64,000 bases of DNA from JBCCLJ01 sp039026915 (GTDB taxonomy: Bacteria > Acidobacteriota > Thermoanaerobaculia > Multivoradales > Multivoraceae): contig JBCCLJ010000005.1 in assembly GCA_039026915.1 (NCBI GenBank), forward strand, positions 10,766 through 74,765, given 5' to 3'. A model generated the notes under the pieces. That model saw only the letters and a program-made list of their open reading frames with translations. It was not told the DNA's origin and ran no database searches. Within the stretch, counting starts at the first letter, position 1. The number at the start of each line of letters is the position of its first letter. Below, piece after piece: positions 61,021-64,000 of this stretch. The translations under genes were made by a program, and so were the position numbers.

Positions 61021-61959
61021 TCAGTCGAACCGCAACTCCGGCAGCTTCGCGACGATTTCCTCGCGTTGATCGGCCCACTGCTTCGGCAGCGACAGAGTGC
61101 TGCCGAGCTCCTCGAGCGGCTCGTCGACGGTCCAACCCGGGTCGAGGTTGGAGAACTCGACGTTGATGCCGCCGGGCTCGGTCATGTACATCGAGTGGAA
61201 CCACTTGCGATCGCGCAGGTCGGTAAGGATCAAGCCAGCACCGCTGAGCACCCTCCAGAGCATTTCCATCTGCTCCTTGGACTCGACGGTCAGCGCCACA
61301 TGGTGAATGCCGCCGAGGCCCCAGTGGCCCCAAGGAAGATCGGCGCCATCGAGCAGATCGATGAAGCCGGTCGCACCGTCGTCGGCGAACGCGATGCGCG
61401 TGCGGCCGTTCTCCTCGCCGACGACTTTGCCCTGCAGGAGCTGAGTGAAAAAGCCCAGGCTGAGCTCGGGGAGGCGAGAGATCAGCGTCGAGCTGTGGAA
61501 GCCACGGACCTTGTTCGTGTCGTCGAGATCGCCGAGGGCCGGCGGGTTGCGCTCGTCGTCATGCTCGATCAGCTCCGACGGGATGCCGGAGGGGTCCTGG
61601 TAGCCGAGGACCGCTTCGCCGAAGCGCTCGCCGCGTCGCTCGGTCGGCAGACCGTGTGCCTTCAGGCGCTCTTCCCAGAAGTCGAGAGAGCCTCTGGGCA
61701 CCGAGAAGGCAACGTCGCTGATCGTGCCGCGCCCGCGCTTCCAGGGCGGCAGCGGCGTGTCTTCGAAGAAGAAGTTGGTCATGATCGTGCCGGCGTTGCC
61801 GTCGTGATCGCCGTAGAAGAGGTGCCACTGGTCGGCCGTCTCGTGGTTGATCGTTTTCTTGACCCGGCGCAGGCCCAGAACCTTCGTGTAGAAGTCGTGG
61901 TCCTTCTGACCATCGGTCGCGGCTCCGGTGATGTGGTGCAGTCCTGTGACCCAGGTCAT
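61021..61959 (-). CDS. ring-cleaving dioxygenase, VOC/glyoxalase type (MhqO-like)
   Basis: 312 residues from the ATG at 61959 with GGAGAGCACC upstream. Two VOC modules are present: the first from MTWVTGLHHITG (metal-binding His near 8-9), the second around GLGGIHHVALTV near 233-244 and GGINVEF near 279-285, giving a 2-His-1-Glu iron or manganese site. The proteins act on hydroquinone/catechol-like substrates, as MhqA/MhqO and LinE do; the natural substrate is not known. It is divergent from a TetR gene, and an 14-bp palindrome lies 50 bases upstream of its start, so it is likely repressed until its substrate or a quinone appears. Confidence 0.85.
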   Translation of the reverse strand: MTWVTGLHHITGAATDGQKDHDFYTKVLGLRRVKKTINHETADQWHLFYGDHDGNAGTIMTNFFFEDTPLPPWKRGRGTISDVAFSVPRGSLDFWEERLKAHGLPTERRGERFGEAVLGYQDPSGIPSELIEHDDERNPPALGDLDDTNKVRGFHSSTLISRLPELSLGFFTQLLQGKVVGEENGRTRIAFADDGATGFIDLLDGADLPWGHWGLGGIHHVALTVESKEQMEMLWRVLSGAGLILTDLRDRKWFHSMYMTEPGGINVEFSNLDPGWTVDEPLEELGSTLSLPKQWADQREEIVAKLPELRFD

Positions 61960-62009
61960 GGTGCTCTCCTCAGCGCTGGTTCTCGTACTCGGGCGTTCTG
62001 TGGTGTAAC

Positions 62010-62023
62010 ATAACATATGTTAT
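62010..62023. promoter_or_regulatory. palindromic TetR operator overlapping the regulator's start codon
   Basis: ATAACATATGTTAT is a perfect 14-bp palindrome in an AT-rich pocket between the dioxygenase and TetR genes. It covers the first two bases of the TetR ATG (62022-62024) and lies 50 bases upstream of the dioxygenase start, so one bound repressor could block both genes. Confidence 0.65.
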
Positions 62024-62612
62024 GGACGTCGTTTCGAAGCCTGACCGACGAAAACGCGCCGCGCGGGGTGATTCGCTGCCGTCGGAGGCGCCGAGCGAGC
62101 GCGTCTGGATCGAGGGAGGTCTCGAGCTGTTGCGAGACGGTGGGCACTCCGCCGTCAAGCTCCATGCGCTGGCGACGCACGTTGGCCTGACGACCGGTAG
62201 CTTCTACCACCACTTCGGCGGCATGGCCGACTATCTCGAGCGTCTGGCTCAGGCTTTCGGTGACGACGAGCTCTTGGCGGTGCTGCGAAGGTCTCAGCAC
62301 GACGATCCGCAAGAACAGCTGGAGCGTTATTGGCGCCTTCACCGCGAGCTTCGCGGTGACGAGCTGGCCTCGGCAATGTACGCGTGGGCGCGAAGCTACG
62401 CCCCGGCGGCTCGGTCCGTCGCCGTCGCGGAGGAGCGCGTCGCTGCCTTCCTGGCAGAGACGTTCCAGAGGCTCGGTAGCGACCGGTTGACCGCTCGTGC
62501 GCAGGCCGCGCTGCTGCTTTCGGCAGGGGCGGCCCGCGGGGCCGGCAGTGTTGCGCTCGCCGATCAGAGACTGCGTCAGCGCATGGTGGAGATCGTCGTC
62601 GCGGCGCGCTGA
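62022..62612 (+). CDS. TetR family transcriptional regulator
   Basis: 196 residues from the ATG at 62022. The helix-turn-helix is in VKLHALATHVGLTTGSFYHHF near 46-66, with the recognition helix TTGSFYHHF and the conserved FG after it; the C-terminal helices (about 75-190) are the ligand-binding and dimer part. There is no ribosome-binding site before the ATG because the palindrome occupies that place, so the message may be leaderless or the true start may be elsewhere; no other start fits the frame. Divergent to the ring-cleaving dioxygenase and beside its operator, it probably represses that gene and itself. Confidence 0.88.
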   Translation: MDVVSKPDRRKRAARGDSLPSEAPSERVWIEGGLELLRDGGHSAVKLHALATHVGLTTGSFYHHFGGMADYLERLAQAFGDDELLAVLRRSQHDDPQEQLERYWRLHRELRGDELASAMYAWARSYAPAARSVAVAEERVAAFLAETFQRLGSDRLTARAQAALLLSAGAARGAGSVALADQRLRQRMVEIVVAAR

Positions 62613-62680
62613 GTGAGCCCGGCGCTTGCCAGCCGTCGAGGGACTGCTAGGGTTTCGGAACCTGCCTCGCCGAGCGCTCC

Positions 62681-63442
62681 GTGACAGAAGCTTCCTCACA
62701 GACCCTTCGGGGTCGCAAGATCCTCGTGACCGGCTCGACGCGCGGCATCGGCCAGGCGATCGCGGTTACAGCTGCCGAGCAAGGCGCGACCGTCGGCGTG
62801 CACGGTCGACGAGATCTCGACGTCCAGAGAGCGGCACGAGAGATCGCCGCCGCGGGCGGCAGGGCCTTGCCTTTCGTTGCCGACTTCAGCGAGCCGGATG
62901 CGGCGCGCGACCTCGTCGCCGAGTTCATCGAGGCTGCCGACGGCATCGACGGTCTGGTCAACAACGCTGGCGGCGGACGCGCCGCTGCCTTTCGGGCTCT
63001 CACGGTCGAGAGCTGGCAGTCGACCTTTCGGCTCAACGTCGAGGCCGCGATGGCTGCCTGCCAGGCGGTCTATACGCCGATGCGCAAGCAGAAGGGCGGC
63101 ACGATCGTCAACGTCACCTCACTCGCTGCCCACGGTCCCGGAGGCTGGATGGGTGCCGACTATGCGGCCTCCAAGGCAGCGCTGCTCAGCTTGACGCAGA
63201 GCCTCGCCCTTGAGTCGGCGCGCTTCGGCATTCGCTGCAACGCTCTCTCGCCGGGCTTCATCGAGACCGACATGACCGACGGCATCCCCGAAGAGAGACG
63301 CAAAGAGCTCGGCATTCCGCTGGGTCGACTCGGCGATCCCAACGAAGTGGCGGACGTCGCCTGCTTCCTTCTTTCGGACGCCGCCTCCTATATGACCGGA
63401 CAGGTTCTGCACGTCGACGGCGGCCTGTGGATGAACGGCTAG
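62681..63442 (+). CDS. short-chain dehydrogenase/reductase (FabG-like)
   Basis: 253 residues from a GTG at 62681. It has the full SDR pattern: the NAD(P)-binding GSTRGIGQAIA near 18-28, NNAGG near 94-98, catalytic Ser in IVNVTSLAAHGP, YAASKAAL with the catalytic Tyr-x3-Lys, and PGFIETDMTDG and FLLSDAASYMTGQVLHVDGG near the end, typical of beta-ketoacyl-ACP reductase. A beta-ketoacyl synthase gene starts 9 bases after the stop, so the pair probably works in fatty-acid or similar acyl-chain building. It is on the same strand as TetR but separate, with 68 bases between. Confidence 0.92.
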   Translation: MTEASSQTLRGRKILVTGSTRGIGQAIAVTAAEQGATVGVHGRRDLDVQRAAREIAAAGGRALPFVADFSEPDAARDLVAEFIEAADGIDGLVNNAGGGRAAAFRALTVESWQSTFRLNVEAAMAACQAVYTPMRKQKGGTIVNVTSLAAHGPGGWMGADYAASKAALLSLTQSLALESARFGIRCNALSPGFIETDMTDGIPEERRKELGIPLGRLGDPNEVADVACFLLSDAASYMTGQVLHVDGGLWMNG

Positions 63443-63451
63443 GATCCCTCG

Positions 63452-64000
63452 ATGGCAGAAAGAGACCGACGCGTCGCCGTGACCGGAATGGGCATCGTCT
63501 CGGCGATCGGCTGCGACCTGGAGTCCGTGTGGCAGAGCCTCATGGCCAAACGCACCGGCATCGCTCGCATCGCAAGTTTCGATGCGAGTGACAACAAGGT
63601 CGACCTGGGCGCCGAGATCGACGACGAAGAGCTGCAGCCGCGACTCGCGGCGCGCAAGATCCGCAAGAAGGACCGCATGGTGGCCCTCGGTCTCGAGGCG
63701 ACGGGGCAAGCGCTCGAGCAGGCCGGCCTCGTGGGCGAGCCGCCGTACGATCCTCAGGAGATCGCGACGTTGATGGGGTCGGGCGTGGGCTCGGCCAACA
63801 GCCTCGACGAGGGCTATCAGCGCTTCGCGGCGCGTGGTGCCCGCGGCATGCGTCCGACGTCGGTGCCGACTTACATGGCCAACTCGCTCTCGGCCAGCAT
63901 CTCTCTCCACTACCGCTTGACCGGCACGAATCAGGTCATCGTCACCGCTTGCACTTCCGCCACCAACGCCATCGGCCAAGCGTTCCGCCAGATTCGCGAC
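63452..64000 (+). CDS. fabF: beta-ketoacyl-ACP synthase II (FabF-like), 3' partial
   Basis: 183 codons are present; the gene runs off the window end. The start ATG follows the reductase stop by nine bases. The N-terminal thiolase-fold signature DRRVAVTGMGIVSAIG near 4-19 and SVWQSLMAKRTGI near 25-37 match KAS II, and the catalytic cysteine is in ITACTSATNAIGQ near the window end, in the VTACTSATN form typical of the family. It condenses malonyl-ACP with an acyl-ACP. The active-site histidines lie beyond the end. Its pairing with an SDR reductase supports chain elongation; a polyketide-type role cannot be excluded. Confidence 0.9.
   Translation, partial: MAERDRRVAVTGMGIVSAIGCDLESVWQSLMAKRTGIARIASFDASDNKVDLGAEIDDEELQPRLAARKIRKKDRMVALGLEATGQALEQAGLVGEPPYDPQEIATLMGSGVGSANSLDEGYQRFAARGARGMRPTSVPTYMANSLSASISLHYRLTGTNQVIVTACTSATNAIGQAFRQIRD

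Overview
The window is about 64 kb of GC-rich bacterial chromosome, densely coded, with no rRNA, tRNA, insertion sequence, prophage or CRISPR array that I can see. The content suggests a heterotrophic Acidobacteriota-like organism (Thermoanaerobaculia are a reasonable guess). It has many secreted peptidases and BNR/Asp-box propellers, DUF1552 and ankyrin proteins, DUF5916 and DUF3179 proteins, an ECF sigma factor paired with a Ser/Thr kinase-TPR protein, and secreted proteins whose domains and C-terminal motif I associate with that group. The taxon is inferred from gene content only. GTG and TTG starts are common.

Layout. 1-6.1 kb: 3' part of a DUF1552 gene overlapping an ankyrin-repeat gene, a CBM9/DUF5916 outer-membrane-type protein and a five-heme cytochrome c. 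6.2-11.3 kb (minus strand): type II glutamine synthetase behind a strong sigma-54 type promoter, a PepSY/DUF3649/DUF3325 membrane trio and a DUF3179 protein. 11.6-23.9 kb (plus): cytochrome c-copper monooxygenase fusion, GIN-domain lipoprotein, M1 aminopeptidase, SLC13 permease, then tightly coupled S9 peptidase, DUF885 peptidase and class III CoA-transferase genes. 23.9-32.3 kb: secreted protein of unknown function, ECF sigma plus kinase, TPR lipoprotein, DUF2470-siderophore-interacting protein and an unknown lipoprotein; a 57-bp relic of that lipoprotein's 3' end lies before the siderophore-interacting gene. 32.3-50.7 kb: sortilin-like propeller, DUF3667 membrane protein, a two-repeat secreted protein and a 4167-residue secreted repeat protein. 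50.7-57.4 kb: esterase, DUF6503 lipoprotein, small membrane protein, a redoxin selenoprotein with an in-frame TGA, two sialidase-like proteins and YbaK. 57.5-62.6 kb: kynureninase-like enzyme, tryptophan 2,3-dioxygenase, DoxX, TrhA/hemolysin III and a ring-cleaving dioxygenase divergent from a TetR regulator with a palindromic operator. 62.7-64 kb: FabG-like reductase and the start of a FabF-like synthase.

The most notable object is the gene at 52957-54102. An in-frame TGA sits exactly where a thioredoxin-fold protein carries its active-site cysteine, and it is followed at the right distance by a perfect 7-bp hairpin with a GGU loop, as expected for a bacterial SECIS element. I read it as one selenocysteine-containing redoxin with an N-terminal extra domain and a TPR-like tail. 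Other points of interest are the interleaved repeat architecture of the giant protein, the sigma-54 promoter of the glutamine synthetase gene, the TetR operator that covers its own start codon, and the gene relic beside the siderophore-interacting protein gene.
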